From JAVBLY01 sp031553035 (lineage in GTDB: Bacteria > Bacillota > Clostridia > Peptostreptococcales > Anaerovoracaceae): a stretch of DNA of 64,000 bases. Every line of letters begins with the position of its first letter. The stretch's first letter is position 1. The DNA is taken from the NCBI GenBank assembly GCA_031553035.1, contig JAVBLY010000005.1:248001-312000 (forward strand). The letters are read 5' to 3'. The position numbers and the translations under genes are program-made. A model generated the notes under the pieces. It was not told the origin of the DNA, searched no databases, and was given only the letters and a program-made list of their open reading frames with translations. Below are positions 1 to 8,377 of the stretch, piece after piece.

Positions 1-1
1 T

Positions 2-376
2 TATGTTGAAGATAATGATGACGTCAAATGTGAAGCAAGCGGCAGAGATATAATAACAGGACTTCCCAGAACAGTCATCGTCAGCAGAAAAGAAATGCTG
101 GGAGCTATCCAGGAACCTATCGAACAGATAATGGACGGTATCAAGCTAACACTTGAGAATGCTCCGCCGGAAATATCGGCAGATATAGTGAAAAACGGCA
201 TGATACTTACAGGCGGCGGTGCAAGGATCTTCGGACTGGATAAGCTTATCAAAAAGGAAACCGGTCTGGATGCCCATGTGGCGGAGAATGCACTCGAAGC
301 CGTGGCTGAAGGTACCGGACTTAGCCTGGAAAACATTCAGCGACTTCAAAGGTACGCAAGCAATAAAAAGAAGTAA
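2..376 (+). CDS. mreB: MreB, C-terminal part (partial gene)
   Basis: This is the 3' end of an actin-like rod-shape protein gene; the reading frame is open from the window edge. The visible 124 residues carry the late actin-fold landmarks of MreB: the ITGLPRT segment, IQEPIEQIMDGIK, and the adenosine-binding loop ILTGGGA, followed by the family-typical tail. MreB polymerises under the membrane and guides the elongation machinery. It lies 12 bp ahead of mreC, the classical mreBCD order. Identity is certain; only the missing start is unknown. Confidence 0.95.
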   Translation, partial: YVEDNDDVKCEASGRDIITGLPRTVIVSRKEMLGAIQEPIEQIMDGIKLTLENAPPEISADIVKNGMILTGGGARIFGLDKLIKKETGLDAHVAENALEAVAEGTGLSLENIQRLQRYASNKKK

Positions 377-388
377 GGGGATATATTT

Positions 389-1246
389 ATGAGATGGTTC
401 AGAGATCATCCCAGAATCAGCATAGCACTGGTTGCTCTTCTGATTTTATTAATAATATTTTATGTTTCACTCCTCTCTGTGGGGAAGGATAATTTTCTTG
501 GAAGAACTCTTGGCGTCGCTGTAGTGCAGGTTCAAAAGCCGTTTACCTATGTAGGTAATGCGATAGCAGGAAAAGTTACCAGCTTTACATCGGCTGATAA
601 AACCGAACAGGAAAATGAAGAGCTCAAAGAGCGAGTCTATAAGCTTGAACAGGAACTTTCCCGGGAAAAGCTGAACAAGTCTGAACTTAAAGAACTGAAG
701 CAGCTTTCAAAGGCATTCGAAAGCCGGGAAGCAATAACTGAATATGACCCTGTGGCGGCTGATATCATATCATACGACGGATCCAGCGTTTTCAACGTAT
801 TTACAGTTAATGCCGGCTCTGATTCGGGGATAGAAGTCAATGATGCTGTTATCAATGACAGCGGCCTTATCGGACGGGTGTCTACTGTCGGCAAAAACAA
901 TTGTAAAATAATAGCAGTCATAGACGAATCCAATAAAATCGGATTCCAAATGACAAAAAACCTGAGATTTAGAGGCGTATGTAAAGGCAATGGCGGAGAC
1001 CAGCTGTCAGGTTATCTTTTTGATACAAGTTCTCCTGTCAGTGAAGGTGATGAACTTATTACCTCAGGGATAGGCGGTGTGTATCCGGCAGGTCTTATCG
1101 TCGGCAAGGTAAAGACAGTTGAAAGCAGGAGAGCCAGTCCTCTGAAAAATATAGTAATAGATCCTGCGGTCAATTTTAAAAGCATAAAAAAAGTTGCTGT
1201 CCTGACCGGAGACCCCAAAGCATCAGGTGATAACGAGGACAATTGA
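389..1246 (+). CDS. mreC: Rod shape-determining protein MreC
   Basis: The 285-residue product has one N-terminal membrane segment (about residues 10-30), a coiled coil (about 68-110, rich in Glu, Lys and Leu) and the extracytoplasmic beta domain with the family-typical SGLIGRV and ITSGIGGVYPAGL stretches. MreC links MreB inside the cell to the synthases PBP2/RodA outside. The stop overlaps the mreD start by 4 bp, so translation is probably coupled. Length is normal for the family. Confidence 0.95.
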   Translation: MRWFRDHPRISIALVALLILLIIFYVSLLSVGKDNFLGRTLGVAVVQVQKPFTYVGNAIAGKVTSFTSADKTEQENEELKERVYKLEQELSREKLNKSELKELKQLSKAFESREAITEYDPVAADIISYDGSSVFNVFTVNAGSDSGIEVNDAVINDSGLIGRVSTVGKNNCKIIAVIDESNKIGFQMTKNLRFRGVCKGNGGDQLSGYLFDTSSPVSEGDELITSGIGGVYPAGLIVGKVKTVESRRASPLKNIVIDPAVNFKSIKKVAVLTGDPKASGDNEDN

Positions 1247-1794
1247 TGAATACTAGGACCCAAAAAAGATATTTATACGGAGGGCTGGGATTTCTGCTTG
1301 CATTCATTTTGCAGACTACAGTCCTTAAACATATAGCAGTATTCGGACTGTCGCCTAATCTTATTCTATGTCTTGTGGTAGTATGCAGTTTTATATATGA
1401 GGAAAAAATAGGGTTGATATATGGAATAGCATTTGGGTTACTCCTTGATTTTGCGACCAATATTTATATAGGACCTTCATCAATAGCATTTGTACTTATT
1501 TATTTATTTGTGATAGCCATAAGAAGAGTTTTTAATCATGAGCGGCTGCTTCCCGAGCTTCTTCTTGCAGGGGTATCGACACCGCTTTACATGTTTACTA
1601 TGTGGCTCCTTTATTTGATGGCAGGAAGCCCGGTCTCGATAATAGTGGTGCTTAAGGCACTTCCCGTTCTTTTGATTTATAACGCTATATGTATAGTCCT
1701 GCTGCATATCTTGCTCGTTAAAGGGGTAGTCAAGAACAGAAGGGATGCAGGATTCAAAGGAAGTTTTAAAATCCGAGGGGGCTTTAAGGTATGA
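1243..1794 (+). CDS. mreD: Rod shape-determining protein MreD
   Basis: A 183-residue, strongly hydrophobic protein with about five or six membrane segments, matching MreD in size and position. It begins within the ATGA overlap with mreC and its end overlaps PBP2 by 4 bp. The motif SPNLILCLVV near residue 35 is the typical MreD signature. It acts in the membrane with MreC as part of the elongasome. The assignment rests on gene order as much as on sequence, as MreD diverges fast. Confidence 0.9.
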   Translation: MMNTRTQKRYLYGGLGFLLAFILQTTVLKHIAVFGLSPNLILCLVVVCSFIYEEKIGLIYGIAFGLLLDFATNIYIGPSSIAFVLIYLFVIAIRRVFNHERLLPELLLAGVSTPLYMFTMWLLYLMAGSPVSIIVVLKALPVLLIYNAICIVLLHILLVKGVVKNRRDAGFKGSFKIRGGFKV

Positions 1795-4559
1795 ATTTTA
1801 TAAAAGATTTTTTTTCATCGAGAAATAATCAGATACTATTCGTGTTCATGTTGCTCATGGCACTGCTTTTAGGTCGCCTATTCATTCTTACAGTTGTAGA
1901 CAGTGATGACTGGACGGCAAAAGCTGAGAGTCAGAGCACAAAGAGCATTTACACCAGCGGTTACAGAGGGCAGATATACGACCGTAACGGCGTTCTTCTC
2001 GCTGGTACAAAATCCACATTCAGTGTTTATATGAGTGAGGAAGAGTACGATAGTGACGTGCTCAACAAGTCGATATCGAATCTGATTGAGATATTGGATA
2101 AAAATGATGAAGAATATGTGGATAATTTCCCAATAGTTCTTGAAGACGGAAAGCTGACATTCACATTTGACAAAGAAATAAAAAAGTGGCTCAAATCACA
2201 GGACATGCCCACAGATTACACTGCCGAAGAAGCATTTAGCGAACTTAGAAAACGAAATGAGATATCGGATGATCTTGATAAATATGAAGCTCAGATCGAA
2301 CTGGCAAACAAAGGTGTCAATCCTCCCATTTCTGTTAAGCGAATAGAATTTACACAGGATCAAGACCGAAACAGATTCTATGAACAGTACAAAATAGATA
2401 AGGAAAAGAATTATTCAGCTGAAGAGACATTCGATTTCGTTAGAGATTATTTCAAAATAGATAAGAAGATATCAGATAAAAAAGCCAGAAAGATAATGGT
2501 CCTTAGAAATCAGATATTATCACAGGGATACAAAAAGTATCTTCCTGCTCAGGTTGCCGCCGATGTAAGCGAAGAAACTGTTATCAGAGTAGAAGAAGAT
2601 GCCCAGTCCCTGCCGGGAGCCAGCGTTGTTCCGGAATCCACCAGATATTATCCCAAAGGAGAATCCGCATCTCACGTCATTGGCTACATGGGGCACATCT
2701 CTGAGTCTAAGAAGGATGAATATCTGGAGAACGGATACAACACAACGGATATGATCGGACTTGAAGGTATCGAGAAAAGCATGGAGCCTACTCTTAAAGG
2801 GACATCCGGAGTAAAAAAAGTTCAGGTCAATAAAGATGGTGAACAGATAGCACTGATCAGCGAAACCGAAGCACAAAAGGGAAAAGATATTTTCCTTACT
2901 ATTGACAGCAGGCTGCAAAAGACAGCAGAAGAAGCTCTTCAGCAAGCTATTCCCAAGATCAGATATAACGGAGTATTTAACGGCAAGTACGGAAGCTACG
3001 GATTCAATGACGGCGGTAAAGCCAATTCAGGTGCAGTAGTAGCAGTTGATGTGAAAACCGGCGAACCACTGGTGATCGCCAATTCTGAGAATTTCGATCC
3101 CAACCTTTTTGCGAAAGGAATAAGCGATAAAGACTGGGAAAGCCTGCAAAGTGAGAATCCTAATGATCAACTAGCAGCAAGACCTTTGTACAACGTTGCA
3201 TGCCTGACGGCTGTACAGCCCGGTTCCACATTTAAGCCCATGACAGCCATAGCGGCGCTTCAGTGCGGATTAAGTCCCCATAGATACCTGACTGACGCCG
3301 GATATATTCAGGTCGGTAACAGACCTTACAGCTGCCTGGCCTGGACAAGAAACAAAAGTACTCATGGTTCGGTGAATCTTGCAGGAGCACTTCAGGTATC
3401 CTGCAACTACTATTTTTATGATATCGGATCAGGATATGACTATGCAAGCAGGACTAGTCTTGGTTATGATGAAAAGATAACCATTGATAAGATCACATCC
3501 TATGCAAAGCAGTTCGGTCTCGGAGTAAAATCCGACATAGAGATCTCTGAATCCGAAGGACTATCGCCAACCGGCGAGCATAAGATGAAGAGTACAAAGA
3601 CGCTTCTAAGACGTGACCTCATAAGCAAATCCGAGACTTATTTCACAAAAGACATAGCCGGTAGCGAAAAGAAACTACTGGATAGCGTGGATGAGATAGT
3701 CAGCTGGACCGAAGAAAATCCTGATCTTGAGGATCTCCAGAAGAGACTGGAAAAAGTAGGGGTTAAGAAAAAACAGTCATATAATGCAGCCAATTATGTG
3801 AAATATACGTACTATAACTTTGCACAGTGGACCACCGGAGATAATCTCAATATCTCCATCGGTCAGGGTGAGAACTCGTATACCCCGCTGCAGATGGCCA
3901 ACTACATGGCTACATTGGGCAACGGCGGAACGCTAAACAGCTCCAGCCTGATCAAAGCAAAAGAAGGCGTCGGTGAGGTCAAAAGAGCTAAAGGAAAGAA
4001 AGCAAAGCTTCCAAACAAAGCAGACCTGAAATATGTCCGTGACGGAATGAGAAGAGTTGTTACAAGCGGGACTCTCCAGAGAGGACTTTCTGGGCTTGAC
4101 GTGGCTGTTGCCGGTAAAACCGGAACTGCTACAAGATCCGGTAAGATCAAACCTGCAGATGAGATGAAATATATGAAGGATCATCTGGGCAGCATTAACG
4201 GCTCACTTAGCTGGAAGCAGGTAACTAAAGAAGCCGAAAGGCTCATGAGAAAGTATCCCAATATATATACTACAGAGGAAGTAGCAGTCAGAAAAGCCAT
4301 AATTAACTTAAGCGGGCCTAACTTCAAAGAAGCAAGAATAGATGCATACAAATCTAATTACAATGATTTTTCATGGGTAGTTGCTCTGGCGCCTGCCGAT
4401 GACCCTGAAATAGCCGTAGCATGCCTGGTTGTACAGGGTGGAAGTTCCGGCAATGCGTCACCGATCGTAAGAGAAGTCATAGGCGAGTACTTTAGTCTCA
4501 AGAAAAAAGATGTCGATAAGATAGATATAGATTATGTCGAATTTCTGGAGGAAAAATAA
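1791..4559 (+). CDS. mrdA: Penicillin-binding protein 2 (class B transpeptidase)
   Basis: A 922-residue class B PBP with one membrane anchor (about residues 13-33). The PBP dimerisation module starts at the GYRGQIYDRNG motif. The transpeptidase domain has the catalytic S-x-x-K as STFK (about Ser478), S-x-N as SCN (about 536) and KTGTA (about 776). It cross-links peptidoglycan during side-wall elongation with RodA. It is clearly longer than the usual 600-700 residues: there are charged insertions at about residues 85-240 and between SCN and KTG. It overlaps mreD by 4 bp and the next gene by 1 bp, so it belongs to the mre operon. Confidence 0.93.
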   Translation: MNFIKDFFSSRNNQILFVFMLLMALLLGRLFILTVVDSDDWTAKAESQSTKSIYTSGYRGQIYDRNGVLLAGTKSTFSVYMSEEEYDSDVLNKSISNLIEILDKNDEEYVDNFPIVLEDGKLTFTFDKEIKKWLKSQDMPTDYTAEEAFSELRKRNEISDDLDKYEAQIELANKGVNPPISVKRIEFTQDQDRNRFYEQYKIDKEKNYSAEETFDFVRDYFKIDKKISDKKARKIMVLRNQILSQGYKKYLPAQVAADVSEETVIRVEEDAQSLPGASVVPESTRYYPKGESASHVIGYMGHISESKKDEYLENGYNTTDMIGLEGIEKSMEPTLKGTSGVKKVQVNKDGEQIALISETEAQKGKDIFLTIDSRLQKTAEEALQQAIPKIRYNGVFNGKYGSYGFNDGGKANSGAVVAVDVKTGEPLVIANSENFDPNLFAKGISDKDWESLQSENPNDQLAARPLYNVACLTAVQPGSTFKPMTAIAALQCGLSPHRYLTDAGYIQVGNRPYSCLAWTRNKSTHGSVNLAGALQVSCNYYFYDIGSGYDYASRTSLGYDEKITIDKITSYAKQFGLGVKSDIEISESEGLSPTGEHKMKSTKTLLRRDLISKSETYFTKDIAGSEKKLLDSVDEIVSWTEENPDLEDLQKRLEKVGVKKKQSYNAANYVKYTYYNFAQWTTGDNLNISIGQGENSYTPLQMANYMATLGNGGTLNSSSLIKAKEGVGEVKRAKGKKAKLPNKADLKYVRDGMRRVVTSGTLQRGLSGLDVAVAGKTGTATRSGKIKPADEMKYMKDHLGSINGSLSWKQVTKEAERLMRKYPNIYTTEEVAVRKAIINLSGPNFKEARIDAYKSNYNDFSWVVALAPADDPEIAVACLVVQGGSSGNASPIVREVIGEYFSLKKKDVDKIDIDYVEFLEEK

Positions 4560-5281
4560 TGGCCAGAAAAATTTTCATTGCCTCGGGTAAAGGCGGTGTG
4601 GGAAAGACTGTGTTCACATCGAACATGGGTGCAGTCCTTGCAGAGCGTGGGCTTAAAACCCTTATGATTGACATGAATCTCGGTCTTCGAAATCTGGATC
4701 TGTATATGGGTCTTGAAAACAAAGTGGTCTTTGATATTGCCGATGTCATCAACGGTGTAGTCAGCCCGGCAAAGGCACTGGTCAGAGACAGACGTTTTCC
4801 TTATCTTTATCTTCTTGCCGCAACCCAGAAAAAAGATAAACTCCTTGTAGGTGCAGGTTCAATAAAGCAGCTGTATGAAGATTTCAGCAAAAGCTTTGAT
4901 GTCATCCTCATTGACGGTCCGGCAGGAATAAACGACGAACTTAAACTTGCATCCTCCGGTGCAGATCTGGCAATACTTATTACCACGCCGGAATATGTAT
5001 CCTTAAGAGATGCCGATGCAGTAGACGGCCTCTTGGCAGAAAGCGGTATTAAAAACCGAACATATGTAATAAATAAGGTTAATAAAATGAACATGAGAAG
5101 CGGACTGCTTCCCACATTTGAAGAGATATCATCCATTATGCGGATTCCGCTTCTCGGAATCGTCCAGAATGATAATATAATCCATCTTGCCGCAAATGCA
5201 GGAAGACCGGTCGTTATGCAAAGGAATAATTACGTAGAAAAGAATTTCAGCAACATTGCTGACCGTTTGCTTTATTTCTAG
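4559..5281 (+). CDS. minD: MinD-like ATPase, atypical
   Basis: A 240-residue deviant Walker A ATPase (GKGGVGKT near residue 10) with the MinD hallmarks GLRNLDLYMGLE and the Walker B-type segment ILIDGPAGIN. MinD positions division inhibitors at the membrane. Two things are odd. The switch I sequence reads DMNLGLRNLD where MinD normally has D-x-D-x-GLRNLD, so the Asp corresponding to E. coli Asp40 is Asn. The protein also ends at NIADRLLYF, where other MinDs continue into an amphipathic membrane-targeting helix. No minC or minE is adjacent; PBP2 sits where minC would be expected. The start shares the last base of the PBP2 stop. It may have a role other than classical Min. Confidence 0.82.
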   Translation: MARKIFIASGKGGVGKTVFTSNMGAVLAERGLKTLMIDMNLGLRNLDLYMGLENKVVFDIADVINGVVSPAKALVRDRRFPYLYLLAATQKKDKLLVGAGSIKQLYEDFSKSFDVILIDGPAGINDELKLASSGADLAILITTPEYVSLRDADAVDGLLAESGIKNRTYVINKVNKMNMRSGLLPTFEEISSIMRIPLLGIVQNDNIIHLAANAGRPVVMQRNNYVEKNFSNIADRLLYF

Positions 5282-6384
5282 AAGCTTATAGGTTTATTTC
5301 TGATCCCTACATTTAGTATCAGGCCTAGTGCTAACATATTTGCCAGTATTGAAGTGCCCCCTGCGCTGATGAATGGAAGGGTGATCCCAGTTACAGGCAT
5401 CAGCCCCATGTTCATGGCGATATTCTCAAATGCCTGAAAACCGAACATACACATAAATCCAATTACGATGAGAGATCCGAACATCTCTTTGGCCGAGGTT
5501 GCTATCTTCCAGATCCTGACCAGGAATACACCATAAGCAGCTATCAAAGCCGCCCCTCCAAGGAATCCCAGCTCTTCGCCAATAACAGAAAAAATAAAAT
5601 CCGAGTCCTTGACAGGAACATAATCCAATTCCTTTTGTGTGCCGTTGAACAGTCCTTTGCCGAAAAAACCACCGGAACCGATTGCGATCTTGGACTGATA
5701 AACCTGATAGGTTGCATTCAACGAAAGATTATCAGGATTGAGCCATGCGTCGATTCGATCCTTCTGGTGCCCCTGCATAAACCGATATGCAAGAGGCAAT
5801 ACAAGGCAGAACACTGCTGCCAGTCTGAGAAAGATCTTGCTGCTGAGGCCTGCATAAAAAATCATGCCTATAAACATAAATGTCAAGACTATGGCGGCAC
5901 CGGTGTCTTCAATGGCTACAACACCGATGATGGGTGCAGAGTAAACAAATGCCATGCAGAAGCCCTTGAATGTTTTAAGGTCATCTTTATGTCTGTCCAG
6001 GTAACATGCCAGAAGTAGGACAAATGCGATTTTTACAAATTCCGACGGCTGCAATGTAGTGATTCGAAGGTCTATCCATGCTTTTGAACCATATTGTTCA
6101 TATTGAAGAAACGGCACATATACGGTAAGTTGAAACAGAATGGTCAGGACATATACGGCTTTTTCAAATTTTTCGAAACCGTTATAATCGATATACAGAA
6201 TTAAGAATATTGCAATAAATCCCAGCCCGTAAGCCAGAGCCTGAACTATGAAAGTCCTTGAGAAAATAGTAACTCCGTCATAATGTATACTTGCAATAAC
6301 AGCTAAACTGAGGATCGCAAAAAATAAAACGGTGATCAGAATCACTTTATCAATTTTTTTTATTATATGGAAAAAATATGGCAT
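5278..6384 (-). CDS. rodA: RodA, SEDS peptidoglycan polymerase
   Basis: A 368-residue polytopic protein with about ten membrane segments of the RodA/FtsW/SpoVE family. The family signatures are visible: AWIDL followed by LQPSEFVKIAFVL, the KDSDFIFSVIGEELG block and a C-terminal TGITLPFISAGG. It polymerises glycan strands with PBP2. It runs against the mre operon and its stop overlaps the minD stop by 4 bp, so the two transcription units converge with no room for a terminator between them. The start is at 6384; no strong upstream Shine-Dalgarno is obvious. Confidence 0.93.
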   Translation of the reverse strand: MPYFFHIIKKIDKVILITVLFFAILSLAVIASIHYDGVTIFSRTFIVQALAYGLGFIAIFLILYIDYNGFEKFEKAVYVLTILFQLTVYVPFLQYEQYGSKAWIDLRITTLQPSEFVKIAFVLLLACYLDRHKDDLKTFKGFCMAFVYSAPIIGVVAIEDTGAAIVLTFMFIGMIFYAGLSSKIFLRLAAVFCLVLPLAYRFMQGHQKDRIDAWLNPDNLSLNATYQVYQSKIAIGSGGFFGKGLFNGTQKELDYVPVKDSDFIFSVIGEELGFLGGAALIAAYGVFLVRIWKIATSAKEMFGSLIVIGFMCMFGFQAFENIAMNMGLMPVTGITLPFISAGGTSILANMLALGLILNVGIRNKPISF

Positions 6385-6414
6385 CTATAAAGGTTCCTTG
6401 AGATTCCAATTTGC

Positions 6415-6444
6415 TTGACAACGACTTGCTCGTAACATTATAAT
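6415..6444 (+). promoter_or_regulatory. Sigma-A-type promoter for rny
   Basis: TTGACA (6415-6420) and TATAAT (6439-6444) are both perfect consensus hexamers with an 18-bp spacer. It points to rny and gives an untranslated leader of roughly 150-190 nt. The rodA gene starts just upstream on the other strand. Confidence 0.75.
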
Positions 6445-6628
6445 ATATGTGTTGTGGCTATATCAACATTATTCTGAAATAGATTTTTAAATGTAATACG
6501 AATCAACCTATATAATACAGTTTTGAAATAAGTTTGAAACCAATGCGGAGGTGTATAATAGGAAATAAATAAAGCACATAAGTGCCCGAAGGAGGTGCAT
6601 TGACATAGAGATAAATGTAATCACTGTT

Positions 6629-8149
6629 GTGATCGGCATAGTAATAGCGGTAGTCTGTATTCTGATAGGATACATTTTGAGAAAAAGTATTGGGGAAAAG
6701 ACCGTAGGAAATGCCGAGCAGAAAGCCAAAAATATAATTTTAGATGCGGAAAACAAGGCGGATGCGATGATGAAAGAGTTCGTCATAGATGCCAAGGAGG
6801 AAGCGCATAACTTAAAGAAAGATGCAGATCAGGAGATTTCTGAGAGAAGATCGGAAATGCAGAAGTCTGAAAGAAGACTTATTCAGAAAGAAGAGAACCT
6901 AGACAAAAAGATCGAGAATGCAGAAAAGAAAGAAGAACAATTAGGCAAAAGAGAAAAAAATCTACAGAATATAGAGAATGAACTGAGTGAAGAACTGCAG
7001 AAACAAATAGCACAACTTGAACAGATTTCAGGTTACACCAGGGAAGAAGCAAAACAGTTACTACTGGAGAATGTTGAAAAAGAAATCAAAACAGAAACAG
7101 CCGTTTTGATTAAGGAAATAGAAAGTCAAGCCAGAGAAGAAGGTGACAAGAAGGCACGAGAAATAATAACAAATGCCATCCAGAGATGTGCCGCAGATCA
7201 TGTAGCAGAAACAACCGTATCTGTTGTAGCCCTCCCGAATGACGAAATGAAAGGGAGGATCATCGGAAGAGAAGGCAGGAACATAAGGGCCATCGAGACC
7301 GCTACGGGAATAGACCTCATTATAGACGATACACCTGAGGCAGTAATACTTTCAGGGTTTGACCCTATAAAAAGAGAAACAGCCAGGATCGCTCTGGAAA
7401 AACTGATTGTTGACGGAAGGATCCATCCGGCCAGAATCGAAGAAATGGTTGAGAAGGCAGGCAAAGAAGTCAGTCAGAGCATCAAAGAAGCGGGTGAACA
7501 AGCTACATTTGATACAGAAGTGCATAATCTTCATCCTGAGCTGATCAAACTGCTGGGAAGGCTCAAATACAGAACAAGTTACGGACAGAATGTTCTTAAG
7601 CATTCCATAGAGGTATCACATCTTGCCGGACTGATGGCTGTAGAACTGGGACTTGATCCAAAACTTGCAAAACGTGCCGGATTGTTGCATGATATAGGCA
7701 AAGCAGTAGATCATGAAATAGAAGGTACACATGTCGATATTGGCATGGACCTTCTTAAGAAGTATAAGGAAAGCCAGGCTGTCATAGATTCCATGGCATC
7801 ACATCACGGTGACTATGAAGTCAAGAATCTTGAGGCAGTACTCATAGCGGCAGCAGATGCACTTTCAGCAGCAAGACCGGGAGCAAGGAGAGAAACTCTT
7901 GAAACATACATAAAGAGACTCCAGAAGCTTGAAGAGATAGCAAACGAAACAAAAGGCGTGGAAACGTCATATGCTATCCAGGCAGGAAGAGAAATTAGAA
8001 TCGTTGCTAAACCGGACGAAATTAACGACCATAACATCGTTCTTCTGGCAAGAGATATCAGCAAGAAGATCGAGAGTGAACTGGAATATCCCGGACAGAT
8101 AAAAGTAAGCGTATTAAGAGAGACCAGAGCCGTGGATTATGCAAAATAG
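6629..8149 (+). CDS. rny: Ribonuclease Y
   Basis: RNase Y is the membrane-bound endoribonuclease that starts mRNA decay in Firmicutes. The product has an N-terminal membrane segment, a long charged coiled coil (about residues 30-170), a KH domain with GRIIGREGRNIR (about 205-220), and an HD domain with LLHDIGKAVDHE (about 350) and SHHGDYE. It ends in the family tail RETRAVDYAK. The first usual start codon is GTG at 6629, but no ribosome site precedes it. A strong AGGAGG lies at 6590-6595, and the frame is open from 6569 with ATT at 6599 and ATA at 6605. The true start may be one of these rare codons, which would add 8-10 residues. Confidence 0.95.
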   Translation: MIGIVIAVVCILIGYILRKSIGEKTVGNAEQKAKNIILDAENKADAMMKEFVIDAKEEAHNLKKDADQEISERRSEMQKSERRLIQKEENLDKKIENAEKKEEQLGKREKNLQNIENELSEELQKQIAQLEQISGYTREEAKQLLLENVEKEIKTETAVLIKEIESQAREEGDKKAREIITNAIQRCAADHVAETTVSVVALPNDEMKGRIIGREGRNIRAIETATGIDLIIDDTPEAVILSGFDPIKRETARIALEKLIVDGRIHPARIEEMVEKAGKEVSQSIKEAGEQATFDTEVHNLHPELIKLLGRLKYRTSYGQNVLKHSIEVSHLAGLMAVELGLDPKLAKRAGLLHDIGKAVDHEIEGTHVDIGMDLLKKYKESQAVIDSMASHHGDYEVKNLEAVLIAAADALSAARPGARRETLETYIKRLQKLEEIANETKGVETSYAIQAGREIRIVAKPDEINDHNIVLLARDISKKIESELEYPGQIKVSVLRETRAVDYAK

Positions 8150-8187
8150 CGTACAACGAAAATTGGGATTAGAAGGGATGTGTCCGG

Positions 8188-8220
8188 TCATTAGTTTGGC
8201 CGGGCATATCTCTTTGGGAT
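8188..8220 (+). terminator. Possible terminator after rny
   Basis: The segments TGTCCGGTCA and TTGGCCGGGCA form an imperfect stem with G-T pairs separated by a few bases, followed by a weak T-rich run. It lies about 30-60 bp after the rny stop and directly before the R1 repeat. Confidence 0.4.
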
Positions 8221-8343
8221 GCTTGTCCTTTTCCCGTATTTGCGGCTTGTTGCTCATCAAAGTCCGACTCAACGTACGCCTAAGTACGTCTCGCCGAATT
8301 TGAATCACACGCACCGCAACTTCGGAAAAATTACTACGCATCC
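8221..8343 (-). repeat. R1 hairpin repeat, copy A
   Basis: One of three diverged copies of a roughly 120-bp element (the others are at 38594-38712 and 54906-55026). Read on the minus strand it starts with a T-run (GTAATTTTTCCG), ends with an A-run (CGGGAAAA) and folds as one long hairpin. The tip is ACGTAC-TTAGGC-GTACGT and the base is paired by TTGCGG/CCGCAA. Identity with copy B is around 70 percent by eye. It fills most of the gap between rny and the cysteine desulfurase gene. Confidence 0.65.
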
Positions 8344-8377
8344 AGCTATCGGGGATTAAGAATTATCAGGTAATGAA

